Origin: WTGA01 sp965214055
GTDB lineage: Bacteria > Pseudomonadota > Gammaproteobacteria > Arenicellales > Poriferihabitantaceae
Length of the DNA: 64,000 nt
Assembly (NCBI GenBank): GCA_965214055.1
Contig: OZ243931.1
Coordinates: forward strand, 62,001 to 126,000
Direction of reading: 5' to 3'
Made by a program: the position numbers and the translations under genes. Within the stretch, counting starts at the first letter, position 1. The number at the start of each line of letters is the position of its first letter. Under the pieces are notes generated by a model. It had not been told where the DNA came from and searched no databases. It saw only the letters and a list, made by a program, of their open reading frames with translations. Positions 17,860 through 26,214 of the stretch are shown one piece after another.

Positions 17860-18789
17860 TTACTCTTTGGGGGGCCACACGGTCTCGATTACAGCGGAAA
17901 ACCCATCGGAACGGATTTCTTCCCCGACTTCCTCTTCCAGCATCTTGACAACATACGGCGTCCAGGCATCCCCTCCGAAGCGCTCCCTGGATTCCTCGAA
18001 CAGGGATTTCACAAGACCGGTAAGTTTCAGGGGGACCCCGTGCTGTTCACCGAGGTCAGCCACCAGGCCAAGGTCCTTCAACCCCAGGTCCGTCGTAAAC
18101 CCGGTGTTCATCGTTCCATTCAGGATTACCGGGGCCCAATCCTCGAACTCCCGGCTGCTCCCCGAACTGGCGCAGATCGCCCTGTAGCAGGTGCCGAGAT
18201 CCAGGCCGCCTTTCTTGGCCAGCATCAGGGCTTCCCCGGCGGCCACCAGGTCCACCAGACACAGCAGGTTGGTGATCACCTTGAGCAGGGATGCGTTGCC
18301 GACTTCCCCCATATAGATCACCTGCCCGCCCAGGGTGTCCAGCAATTCGCAATGGGATGCATAGAGGTCCTCGTCTCCTCCGACCAGGATCGTCATCTCC
18401 CCGGACGCGGCACGATGAACACCGCCAGTCAGGGGGGCTTCGAGCATGTTGATTCCATGACCAGCAGCCAGTTCATGCATTTTCCTGGCTTCCGCCACAC
18501 TGGTTGTGCTCATTTCCATCCAGGTGGACCCGACCTTCATGGCCGGCAACACACCGTTTTTCCCGGCCATAACATCCCGTGAAGCCGCAGGCGATGGCAA
18601 ACAGGTAATGACGACTTCACTGGCCTGTGCCAGTGCGGCCGTGGAATCCGCCCCGGTCGCTCCGGAGGCACACATCGCTTCCATTTTTGCGCTGTCCCGG
18701 TCAAAGACAACCAGCGAATGCCCGGCCTGAAGAAGATTCTGCGAAAGCCGGGACCCGAGCTGACCCAGTCCGATGAAGCCAATCACCAT
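17860..18789 (-). CDS. NAD-binding beta-hydroxyacid dehydrogenase (HIBADH family)
   Basis: 309-residue protein of the 3-hydroxyisobutyrate dehydrogenase family. The N-terminal Rossmann motif is FIGLGQLGSRLSQNLL. LEAPLTGGVHRAASGEMTIL is the substrate-binding signature, and NLLCLVDLVAAGEALMLAKK lies in the helical domain. The catalytic lysine is probably the one in GNASLLKVITN. The ATG at 18789 gives the normal N-terminus; a TTG 11 codons upstream is also in frame. It lies 108 bp downstream of the second BKACE gene on the same strand and may process a hydroxyacid from that route. Substrate unknown. Confidence 0.85.
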   Translation of the reverse strand: MVIGFIGLGQLGSRLSQNLLQAGHSLVVFDRDSAKMEAMCASGATGADSTAALAQASEVVITCLPSPAASRDVMAGKNGVLPAMKVGSTWMEMSTTSVAEARKMHELAAGHGINMLEAPLTGGVHRAASGEMTILVGGDEDLYASHCELLDTLGGQVIYMGEVGNASLLKVITNLLCLVDLVAAGEALMLAKKGGLDLGTCYRAICASSGSSREFEDWAPVILNGTMNTGFTTDLGLKDLGLVADLGEQHGVPLKLTGLVKSLFEESRERFGGDAWTPYVVKMLEEEVGEEIRSDGFSAVIETVWPPKE

Positions 18790-18897
18790 CGCCCGGTGAA
18801 CCGGCTGAAACCCGGGGACCAACCCGCTGTCAGCGACCCACTCACCGGATGGATGTTCGTGTTCTTGACCAGGCCATGACCGGGATGTAGACGGGTT

Positions 18898-19776
18898 CTA
18901 TTGCAATCCCAGTTTTCCCCGGGCTTCATCCGGCCCAAGCGCCCTTCCCCCGAGACGCTCAATAATTTCCACCGCCCGTTCAACCAGCTGGCCATTGGTG
19001 GCCAGTACGCCCCGGTCCAGGTAAATGTTGTCCTCAAGGCCAACCCGGACATTCCCGCCGAGCACCATCGCCTGGGCCACCATGGGCATTTGCATTCTTG
19101 AAATTCCAAATCCGGCCCACACGGCATTGTCCGGCAGGGCCTGCTTCATGGCCACCATGGTTTCCGTATCCGCACCCGCTCCCCACGGAATCCCCAGACA
19201 CAGCTGGAACAGGGGAGGCGCGTCAATCAATCCTTCGTCCACCAGCGACCGGGCCAGACGAACCTGTCCCAGATCAAACACCTCCAGCTCCGGTTTGACG
19301 CCCAGGTCCTGGGTGATTTTTGCCATCCTGCGCAGGTAGACGGGGGTATTCAGGTACAGGTCATTGCCATTTCCAAAAATCATGGTACCGCAATCCAGGC
19401 TGCAGATATCCGGCAAGCACTCGACCACATGGAGCAGCCGTTCTTCGGGGCCGACCATGTCCGTACCCGGTCCCGGTCGGGAAGGGTCTTCATCGCTGGG
19501 TATCCAGTCTCCTCCCATCCCCGCGGTCAAGTTGATGATGACATCGACACCGCTGTCCCGGACCCGGTCAACGGCTTCCCTGAACAATGCCGGGTCCCGG
19601 GAACCCTTCCCCGTTTCCGGGTCCCGTACATGCAGATGTACTACTGCCGCCCCCGCATGGGCGGCTTCAATGGCCGCATTCGCTACCTGTTCAGGGGTGA
19701 CTGGAACCAGATGGCTTTTGCCCGTTGTATCCCCTGCTCCGGTGACGGCACAGGTAATGACCACATCGTTATTCAT
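18898..19776 (-). CDS. second BKACE-family beta-keto acid cleavage enzyme
   Basis: DUF849/BKACE protein of 292 residues, paralogue of 776-1687. It has ITCAVTGAGDTTGKSH, metal-binding VVHLHVRDPETGK (H47, H49), GTDMVGPEERLLHV, SLDCGTMIFG and GGNVRVGLEDNIYLDRG. Differences from the first copy in the active-site neighbourhood (HLH for HVH, an SDEDPSRPGPG insertion region) suggest a related but perhaps distinct beta-keto substrate. It leads a two-gene minus-strand unit with the hydroxyacid dehydrogenase. Confidence 0.87.
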   Translation of the reverse strand: MNNDVVITCAVTGAGDTTGKSHLVPVTPEQVANAAIEAAHAGAAVVHLHVRDPETGKGSRDPALFREAVDRVRDSGVDVIINLTAGMGGDWIPSDEDPSRPGPGTDMVGPEERLLHVVECLPDICSLDCGTMIFGNGNDLYLNTPVYLRRMAKITQDLGVKPELEVFDLGQVRLARSLVDEGLIDAPPLFQLCLGIPWGAGADTETMVAMKQALPDNAVWAGFGISRMQMPMVAQAMVLGGNVRVGLEDNIYLDRGVLATNGQLVERAVEIIERLGGRALGPDEARGKLGLQ

Positions 19777-19859
19777 TGTTGTCCTCGCATTTAATCTGAA
19801 ACCGGTTTATCCGGTGGTTTGGCCGGGAACCTCATTTGCGGAAAAACCCTGAAGGCCCG

Positions 19860-20711
19860 TCAGGAAACCGGGCGATCCGGCTTTCTCTCCTGTTCCACCA
19901 GTTTCCGCAGTGACTGCAGTTCCTGGATGATTGCTTCCTGCCTCTCCAGCAATTGTACCCGGTCTTCATTCGCTGAATCTTCATGTTCGGCCTGCATGGC
20001 GGAAACAATTATACCGATAAACAGGTTCAATACGGTAAACGAGGTGCACAGGATAAAGACAATGAAAAATACCCAGGCCAACGGGAAACTTTCCATTACC
20101 GGACGAACAATCCCCATGGACCAGCTTTCCAGCGTCATGATCTGGAACAGGGAATAGGCGGATGCCCCGATACTTCCGAACCAGTCCGGGAAGACGCCGC
20201 CATACAGTTTCGTCGCCATCACGGCAAACACATAAAACACCAGCAGCAACAACATGGTGATGGACCCCATGCCCGGAAGGGCGGCGATCAGCCCGCCGAC
20301 CACCCGCCGCAACGAGGGGACGACACTGATCAATCGCAGCACCCTGAGAATCCTCAGCGCCCGGATGACGGAAAGATTGCCCGAAGCCGGCATCAGGGAG
20401 ATCGAAATGATGACAAAATCAAAAATCCTCCACGGGTCCCTGAAAAACTTCCCGCGATAGACCCACAGCTTGACCAATACCTCCAGCGTGAATATCCCCA
20501 GGAACAATCGATCCATCACGACCAGAACCGGGCCGGCGAACTCCATCACCCGCGCATCCGTTTCCAGTCCCAGAGTGATGGCGTTCAGCATGATGAGCAC
20601 CATTATCGATACTTCAAATTGACGACTTTCAATGATGCGTTGGATTTTCATCGGTTTCATGGATACCCGTATTTTCGGTGGGCCGAATATTGAATGTTTT
20701 TTGACCTTCAT
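19860..20711 (-). CDS. bacterial voltage-gated sodium channel (BacNav type)
   Basis: Single-repeat six-transmembrane channel of 283 residues that would assemble as a tetramer. S4 carries arginines at every third position (R117, R120, R123, R126 in SVIRALRILRVLRLI). The selectivity filter reads TLESWS (193-198), identical to the Na+-selective NaChBac/NavAb filter. S6 is followed by a heptad-rich C-terminal tail (about 245-275, ERQEAIIQELQSLRKLVEQE) typical of the tetramerising coiled coil. Family members are frequent in marine and alkaliphilic bacteria. It is monocistronic as far as can be seen. The start could also be at an internal Met (residue 18 or 21). Confidence 0.9.
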   Translation of the reverse strand: MKVKKHSIFGPPKIRVSMKPMKIQRIIESRQFEVSIMVLIMLNAITLGLETDARVMEFAGPVLVVMDRLFLGIFTLEVLVKLWVYRGKFFRDPWRIFDFVIISISLMPASGNLSVIRALRILRVLRLISVVPSLRRVVGGLIAALPGMGSITMLLLLVFYVFAVMATKLYGGVFPDWFGSIGASAYSLFQIMTLESWSMGIVRPVMESFPLAWVFFIVFILCTSFTVLNLFIGIIVSAMQAEHEDSANEDRVQLLERQEAIIQELQSLRKLVEQERKPDRPVS

Positions 20712-21104
20712 TCAAGTGTGTTATACAAAGTATTGGGAGCACATGGGTTGTCCGGTTTCAAAAACCTTGATTGGAAGGCGTGATGAAACGGGCATAATTC
20801 AGTCATCCGGATTATCCCCGTTGTCTGAGCCGTGTTCCGCGGGGAGTTCATTCCATTACTTCGGATCGGAACCGGGGGGATTGCACCGGGCCATGACGCT
20901 GGCTTTTTTCCGTTATGATCCGGGATGTCGTGTTCGGCGTTCGTCAGTATAGAATCGATTAGAAAAACAAACTGATCGATTCGCAGTCCGTATTGGGCGT
21001 TTTATACGGCTGGTTGACAGTATCAAGGGCGGTTTCGATGGAAACCAACCCACAGGACCCATGAAAACAGGGCCGAACACCGAAACCGAAAACAAGTTGA
21101 TTTG
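20712..21104. other. non-coding region between channel and PQQ-dehydrogenase-like gene
   Basis: About 390 bases between divergent genes. It holds an 8-bp perfect inverted repeat (GAATCGAT 20953-20960 with ATCGATTC 20976-20983, 15 bases apart), which may be an operator. A TTGACA lies at 21014-21019, but no matching -10 box stands at normal spacing. No credible reading frame. Confidence 0.35.
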
Positions 21105-22364
21105 ATGCCTGATACTCAAAAACCGATCACCATCCAGATCCCCGGTGCAGCCGTTTTCATCGCATCGGCATTCGCTGTGCTGCTGGCCATCGGGGAAGTC
21201 CACCCGGGGGGCGGCCCTCCTGCGGGAAGAACCCTGGACTATACCAGACAGACCATTGCGGTTGCGGGCCATAAATTCGAGGTCCAGGTCCCGCAGACCT
21301 TTCAACTGGAACTGCTGAATCCAGCGCTGAGCAGTCCGAGGATGATCCATTTTCATGAAGACAGGATGTTTATCGGGTCCCGCGCGGGGAACATTTACTG
21401 GATGGACCCGCCCTACCGGAAAACCCACACCCTGGCCAGAATGGAGGGGTATCCCCACAGCCTGGTCATTCGTGATGAAACGATTTTTATCGCCAGAACC
21501 CATGGCATCTACCAGGCGCCGTATGCCCGGGACACCCGCTGGATATCTGAAGAGAGTCTTGAACGGTTGGTCGCACTGCCGGGGGGATGGGGTCACAACA
21601 GCCGGACTCTGAAACTTGGCCCGGACGGAAACCTGTATGTCAGCCTGGGAATCCGGGGTAACTGCAGCGATGAATACCTGGACGGGTCCTATGAATTTGA
21701 TTCCAGGAGAGGCGGAATCCATCTCATCGATGAATCCGGCGACCCGGCGACCCTGGTGCCCTTTGCCAGCGGATTGCGGAATCCAGTGGGGTTTGACTGG
21801 CATCCGAAGTCCGGAATCCTGTATGCCAGCAATAACGGTCCGGACCATTGGGGGTTTGACCAGCCACCTGAATATTTTTCTGAAATCAAACCGGGGGCTT
21901 TCCATGGCATGCCCTGGTTCCAGTTTGACGGGGAGAAGCTCCGCCGGGACCCCTGTATCCAATCCACTCCCCCAAGGCCAGCCTCCGAGGTTTCCCTTCC
22001 GGTGGCCACTTTCGATTCGCGAAATGCGCCCATGGACCTTGCGTTTGTTCCCTACCACGGCCAGGCCACGGAGTTTGCCGGCGATGCCATTGTTGCACTG
22101 AGAGGGTCATGGGGCACTGCGGGTGATGGCAGTGGTTCGGGAGACCCGGCGACACGCCGGCATCCGAAACTGGTTCTGGTCGAGTTTGAAAATGGACAGC
22201 CCACCCCCAATGTGATCGACCTCACCCTCGGTTTTCAATCCGAAACCGGGAAACGCTGGATTCGACCCGTCGGGATCGCGGTAGGACCGGATGGTGAAAT
22301 CTACTTTACCAGTGATTCCGGAATTCACGGGCTGTACCGGCTGAAAAAAATCCGCCCGGATTAA
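21105..22364 (+). CDS. PQQ-dependent sugar dehydrogenase-like beta-propeller protein, exported
   Basis: A 419-residue glucose/sorbosone dehydrogenase-like protein. The N-terminus has a hydrophobic signal or anchor (PGAAVFIASAFAVLLAI), placing it in the periplasm. Repeated propeller-blade segments follow, including GWGHNSRTLKLGPDGNLYVS, FASGLRNPVGFDWHP, YASNNGPDHWGFDQPPEYF and IRPVGIAVGPDGEIYFTS. Such proteins oxidise sugars or alcohols with PQQ, or act as binding propellers; I cannot show PQQ ligands with certainty. No PQQ biosynthesis genes are in the window. An in-frame TTG immediately precedes the chosen ATG. Confidence 0.75.
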   Translation: MPDTQKPITIQIPGAAVFIASAFAVLLAIGEVHPGGGPPAGRTLDYTRQTIAVAGHKFEVQVPQTFQLELLNPALSSPRMIHFHEDRMFIGSRAGNIYWMDPPYRKTHTLARMEGYPHSLVIRDETIFIARTHGIYQAPYARDTRWISEESLERLVALPGGWGHNSRTLKLGPDGNLYVSLGIRGNCSDEYLDGSYEFDSRRGGIHLIDESGDPATLVPFASGLRNPVGFDWHPKSGILYASNNGPDHWGFDQPPEYFSEIKPGAFHGMPWFQFDGEKLRRDPCIQSTPPRPASEVSLPVATFDSRNAPMDLAFVPYHGQATEFAGDAIVALRGSWGTAGDGSGSGDPATRRHPKLVLVEFENGQPTPNVIDLTLGFQSETGKRWIRPVGIAVGPDGEIYFTSDSGIHGLYRLKKIRPD

Positions 22365-22606
22365 GCGGTTTGGAAAAGGTCACCGGGTATCCGGTTCTCT
22401 TCATCCTGTCTGGCGGGAGATGACCAGGCATCTCAAAATGCGGCGGAATGATTCATTTTGGCCGGAGAATCTGTCAGTTGAGCCGGAAAACGGTTAATAA
22501 TCCATGTGGTATCCCTTATAATCGGCATTTATTCATCATTCCAGAATCGGTTGGTGTATACCTCACCGGGATTGATGACAGGCATTAAATCCAACCCCGA
22601 ATAAAA

Positions 22607-22933
22607 ATGATTAGAGTCGCAAAATTTCAGATTGGTCAGGTGGTACAACACCGGGTACATTCGTTTCGAGGCGTTATTTTTGATGTGGATCCTGAATTCA
22701 GCAATACAGAAGAATGGTATGAGTCGATTCCCGCCGAGGTTCGGCCAATCAAGGAACAACCGTTCTATCATCTGCTTGCAGAAAATGAAGACTCCCAGTA
22801 TGTCGCGTATGTATCGGAACAGAACCTTCAGGTGGACGAAACCGGGTTGCCCATCGGCCATCCCCAGGTCAACGATCTTTTTATCCGCAATGAAAGTGGA
22901 GAATATATTATTCGTCCCGGCATGACTCACTAA
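22607..22933 (+). CDS. hspQ: heat shock protein HspQ (hemimethylated-DNA-binding / Lon specificity factor)
   Basis: HspQ/YccV family, 108 residues, normal length. It shows KFQIGQVVQHRVHSFRGVI, DVDPEFSNTEEWYESIP and PFYHLLAENEDSQYVAYVSE, the compact beta-barrel core of the family. In E. coli HspQ binds hemimethylated oriC DNA in vitro and acts as a substrate and specificity enhancer for Lon. A TATAAT at 22517-22522 upstream may be its -10 box, but I see no convincing -35 or heat-shock promoter. Isolated gene; its presence supports a proteobacterial origin. Confidence 0.93.
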   Translation: MIRVAKFQIGQVVQHRVHSFRGVIFDVDPEFSNTEEWYESIPAEVRPIKEQPFYHLLAENEDSQYVAYVSEQNLQVDETGLPIGHPQVNDLFIRNESGEYIIRPGMTH

Positions 22934-23273
22934 ACGGGCCGCTGCCGGGACCTGTCCGAAACGAAATCACAAACCCGAACAAACAAACCCTGTTAAATAC
23001 ACTTTGCCCTTCACGGAAGAGTGGGAGCAGGATGATCATTCTGGCAGCGCGGGTCCCACCGCGCACGAAGAAAATGGAGAGTTTCCTGCACGGGTCGATG
23101 GAATCTCCGCCACCGTCCTGTCCCCGGAAAACTCGAATCAGCACCTTGGGCCAACGCAGTCCCATTGAGGTGGATGGATCACCCACCGGAACAGGGCAGA
23201 GGAAACTTCCCCTGCAAGGCGGCATGGGAAACCGGGCAAACGAAAAAAACCCTTTCGACCCACTCCCCAAAAC
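22934..23273. other. gene-poor stretch after hspQ
   Basis: About 340 bases without a convincing gene. The frame of the following HTH fragment is open back to about 23169, encoding Lys/Arg-rich sequence (HGKPGKRKKPFRPTPQN) just before the HTH, which may be a remnant of a longer DNA-binding protein. Confidence 0.3.
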
Positions 23274-23462
23274 GTGTTGCGTCTGCGGCAGAAATTGAGC
23301 TTGAACCGCACCCAGTTTGCCAGGTTACTCGGTGTCCATATTTCATCGGTTGTAACGTGGGAAACCAAAAAAGGCGGCCTGAATTTGCAGGAGAAATCAA
23401 GACTGGCGCTCATGGACGCCGCGAAACTGGACAGACGGAGCGCACGGAAAAAATTGGGATAA
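23274..23462 (+). CDS. small helix-turn-helix protein or 3' remnant of one
   Basis: 62 codons from a GTG. The sequence LSLNRTQFARLLGVHISSVV followed by TWETKKGGLNLQ looks like an XRE/YiaG-type HTH: recognition helix with LLGV, and a Trp-Glu after it. The C-terminal segment KSRLALMDAAKLDRRSARKK fits a short helical tail. The frame upstream is open for about 35 further codons and basic, but has no good start, so this may be the surviving end of a decayed regulator. It lies in a region with little other coding potential. Confidence 0.4.
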   Translation: MLRLRQKLSLNRTQFARLLGVHISSVVTWETKKGGLNLQEKSRLALMDAAKLDRRSARKKLG

Positions 23463-24160
23463 AGCAAATTTTCCGGGCCTGGCGTGCAGACTTCCTGTAC
23501 ACGAACAATGCACAGAACAGGCGGATCGAATACCGCATTCACGAGTGACCAGGCATCGAAGTACAAGGGCAACAGGTCTCAACCTGAAAATGTCAACGAC
23601 TGTCCTGAAGCGAACCACGTTCACCGATAGATCCTCCTCTTCAGGCTCTGGAAATTTCGGTATCAGGAAATTGAGGAAGATCGGCAGTTTCTCCCACTCG
23701 GCATTGTTGCAGGCCGGAATCGACACAGAAAACTCGTATGATCGGTTTTTATTCAGAATACAGAATAAAAACCGATCATAGTCCTGCGGATACCCGCAGC
23801 CCCGTTTTGTATCACCATAGTCCGGCTACCCGGTCATGACCGGGATAATCAGGTCCTCAAGGCCCTTGTCCGTGGTATATGTCGTTAGGACCGATGTTCT
23901 ATCAAATAACCATCAAATAGACCGGGATAATTCCTCAGCGTTTGGACTGGCCCAAAAAGGCAGATATGCTCGATGTCGACGCCCAGCAGATGAACCTTCT
24001 ATAACAATTTTCCCGTCATTGACAGCCTCTTTCAACAAGCGTGAAGCGTCAGGGGAAAGTCATGGAGCTTTTCGCCATGGATCAGGCGATACGAAGGCCA
24101 ATCCGGTTCCCGGGGATTACTGGCACCACCGTAGTCCAGTCGCAGTAGTCAATAACTGTT
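23463..24160. other. non-coding or decayed region with palindromes
   Basis: About 700 bases between the HTH fragment and the methyltransferase gene. It holds the 18-bp perfect inverted repeat at 23737-23780 and a 16-bp perfect palindrome CCCGGTCATGACCGGG at 23829-23844. Short frames exist but none has family-like sequence. A minus-strand frame around 23930-24050 reads like part of a protein (LLKEAVNDGKIVIEGS) but has no start, so a decayed gene is possible. Confidence 0.35.
23737..23780. repeat. perfect 18-bp inverted repeat (hairpin)
   Basis: TATGATCGGTTTTTATTC (23737-23754) is exactly mirrored by GAATAAAAACCGATCATA (23763-23780) around the 8-base spacer AGAATACA. The internal TTTTT/AAAAA tracts make it usable as a weak terminator on either strand, though the T-tract lies inside the stem. 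It may be the trace of a small mobile element. Confidence 0.85.
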
Positions 24161-24952
24161 TTATCCGGCAATCGACGGTTTCGATGCGCCCCAGTGGGTC
24201 GGCCGGAGCTCTCCCCGCTCCAGAACAACCACCAGTGCCTCCCAGACCTTGATCATGTGGTCGACCAGTTCCTTTTCGACCCGAGACACCAGTTGATCGT
24301 ACAACTCGCCGGACAGCCGCCTGACTTCTTCCCGGGCAATGGGCCGATACCATTCGTTCCGGTCCCTGAACCGTATCCCGGAAAACCCCGATTTTTCCAT
24401 CGCTTCCGCGTACTCCTGCTGATGACCCATACCAAATCCCAAATCCTCCAGTTCGATATAGTGTTTCATTTCCCGGGAAAGCGGCCCCTGTGTACACATC
24501 CAGTCGCTGGCTAAAAACCGTCCTTCGGGTTTGAGCACGCGAAATACTTCATCGCTGATCAATTGTTTGTCATCGATGTGGATCAAGGAATCCTTGGTGA
24601 ACACCACATCGAAGCTGTTCTTTGTAAAAGGAAGCGGGCCGGACTGGATGTGTCGATAGACCAGCCCCTCTCCCATGCTGTTTTCAGCTGCCCTGTTCCA
24701 GCATTTTTTGATCAATGACTGCTCAACATCCACCCCGACAATCCTGCAGGGTTGGTACCGCTTCATCAGAAACTGTGTGACGCCTCCTGTACCACAACCG
24801 ATGTCCAGTATGCATCGATTCGACAGGTCCGCATCTCCGATGATCTTTTCCACCTCCCCGGCTCCACCGGGAGAAAGGAATCCCTCCCCCCAAACCGCTT
24901 CGAGCACGCAGACAAAGCCATCATCATACTCCTGCTGGGAACGTCCGGTCAT
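24161..24952 (-). CDS. SAM-dependent methyltransferase, N-methyltransferase-like
   Basis: Class I methyltransferase of 263 residues from the ATG at 24952. Motif I is ILDIGCGTGGVTQFL, followed by IVGVDVEQSLIKKC. The later strands are FDVVFTKDSLIHIDDKQL and FRVLKPEGRFLASDWM. The overall pattern, with DSLIHI and a C-terminal YDQLVSRVEKELVDH region, resembles phosphoethanolamine and dimethylglycine/sarcosine N-methyltransferases. An amine substrate would fit the neighbourhood but is inferred. It begins 13 bases after the stop of the acetylpolyamine amidohydrolase gene, so the two are co-transcribed. Confidence 0.8.
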   Translation of the reverse strand: MTGRSQQEYDDGFVCVLEAVWGEGFLSPGGAGEVEKIIGDADLSNRCILDIGCGTGGVTQFLMKRYQPCRIVGVDVEQSLIKKCWNRAAENSMGEGLVYRHIQSGPLPFTKNSFDVVFTKDSLIHIDDKQLISDEVFRVLKPEGRFLASDWMCTQGPLSREMKHYIELEDLGFGMGHQQEYAEAMEKSGFSGIRFRDRNEWYRPIAREEVRRLSGELYDQLVSRVEKELVDHMIKVWEALVVVLERGELRPTHWGASKPSIAG

Positions 24953-24965
24953 GCGGATGCCGCTT

Positions 24966-26081
24966 TCAGGAAAACCGGTCAGACAGCGGGTGCCGGGCAA
25001 CCAGTTCTTCGACATCCCGGTCCGCACGCACGGCATCTTCCGGATAAAAGGAGACCGGATCCGCAATTTCCGGTTCCACTGCCAACAGCGCCGACACCAC
25101 GGAATAGGCACAATAGGGCGCGTAGGTGGGGTTATATCCGCCTTCCTGGGTCATCACCAGCTTGCCATCACACTGGGACTTCGCCAGTTCACGAACGGCA
25201 AGAGCAAGCCGGTAGTACCCCGCCATGGTGACACACTGCCGCCCATTGGGATCAAATTGATTGGCATCCTGACCGTTGGCCAGCACAATCAAATCCGGTT
25301 TGAAGTCCGTCACGACAGGCACCACACAGCGCTCCATGATCCGGTTGTAGCAATGGTCCCCGGCACCGAAGGGGATCGGCAGGTTGAGATTGTACCCTTC
25401 CCCTGGACCCTCCCCGATTTCATCCACATCCCCGGTCTGGACATGTGTCGACCCCCAGGCTCCATGGTCCATATGCATGGAGATGGTCAGCACATCATCC
25501 CGATCATAAAACCCCACCTGGGTCCCATTTCCATGATGAACATCCCAATCGATCACCGCGACCCGCCGGCACCCTCCCTGGATGGCTTCCAGGGCCGCCA
25601 GACCGACCCCATTGATGAAGCAATACCCGTCCGCTTCATCGGGTTGGGCGTGATGGCTGGGTGGACGGCTGATGGCATAGGCCATGCGGGATTTCCCGGC
25701 CAGAACCTGCCTGGCCGCCCCGATGGCTGCCCCCGCCGACAACCTGACCGTATTCAGCCCCCCTCTGGGTAGGTAGGTTGACTGGCTGATGTAATCCCCG
25801 ACCAAATCGAATTCTTTCAGCCGTTGAAGGTAGTCCCGGGTATGGAACTGCAACAGCTCTTCATCCGAAGCCTCGTGCGGTGTCTGCCATTCCAGCTGGC
25901 TGGACAGGGCCGTTCGTTCCAGCACTCCCCTGGTATTGCGAATCCTTTCAGGGCCCTCGGGCTGGTCGATCTGCAGGTCCAGGTACCCGGAGGGCTCGCC
26001 GTCAAACACCCCGGCCGGAACCCGGTATTTCAAAAAGTCCGGGTGGTAGAATACGGAAAGTGTACTTGTTTCCTCAGTCAT
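24966..26081 (-). CDS. histone deacetylase family / acetylpolyamine amidohydrolase
   Basis: Zinc-dependent deacetylase of 371 residues. Catalytic features are the His pair H143-H144 in RPPSHHAQPDEADGYCF, zinc ligands D180 and H182 in VIDWDVHHGNGTQ, the distal aspartate in GQDANQFDP, and the C-terminal TQEGGYNPTYAP. Bacterial members remove acetyl groups from polyamines or other N-acetylated amines. The ATG at 26081 gives the usual short N-terminus; the open frame runs 45 codons further without family sequence. It is first in a two-gene operon with a methyltransferase and divergent from an amidase. Confidence 0.87.
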   Translation of the reverse strand: MTEETSTLSVFYHPDFLKYRVPAGVFDGEPSGYLDLQIDQPEGPERIRNTRGVLERTALSSQLEWQTPHEASDEELLQFHTRDYLQRLKEFDLVGDYISQSTYLPRGGLNTVRLSAGAAIGAARQVLAGKSRMAYAISRPPSHHAQPDEADGYCFINGVGLAALEAIQGGCRRVAVIDWDVHHGNGTQVGFYDRDDVLTISMHMDHGAWGSTHVQTGDVDEIGEGPGEGYNLNLPIPFGAGDHCYNRIMERCVVPVVTDFKPDLIVLANGQDANQFDPNGRQCVTMAGYYRLALAVRELAKSQCDGKLVMTQEGGYNPTYAPYCAYSVVSALLAVEPEIADPVSFYPEDAVRADRDVEELVARHPLSDRFS

Positions 26082-26214
26082 GCTGCGTTGCCCTGTGCCA
26101 ATTGGCATTGATCCTGAATACAGCAAGAATACCATTGTTTTCGGCTGGTTCAAATTCATTGCTTTGCAGCAGGACAGGGCCGGTTCAATCTCAACAATAT
26201 TTCGGTATCCCCTC

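Noticed and set aside
23545..23781. 78-codon frame ending in the 18-bp inverted repeat
   Set aside because: Low-complexity Ser/Arg composition, no ribosome-binding site, and its end is made by the repeat itself.
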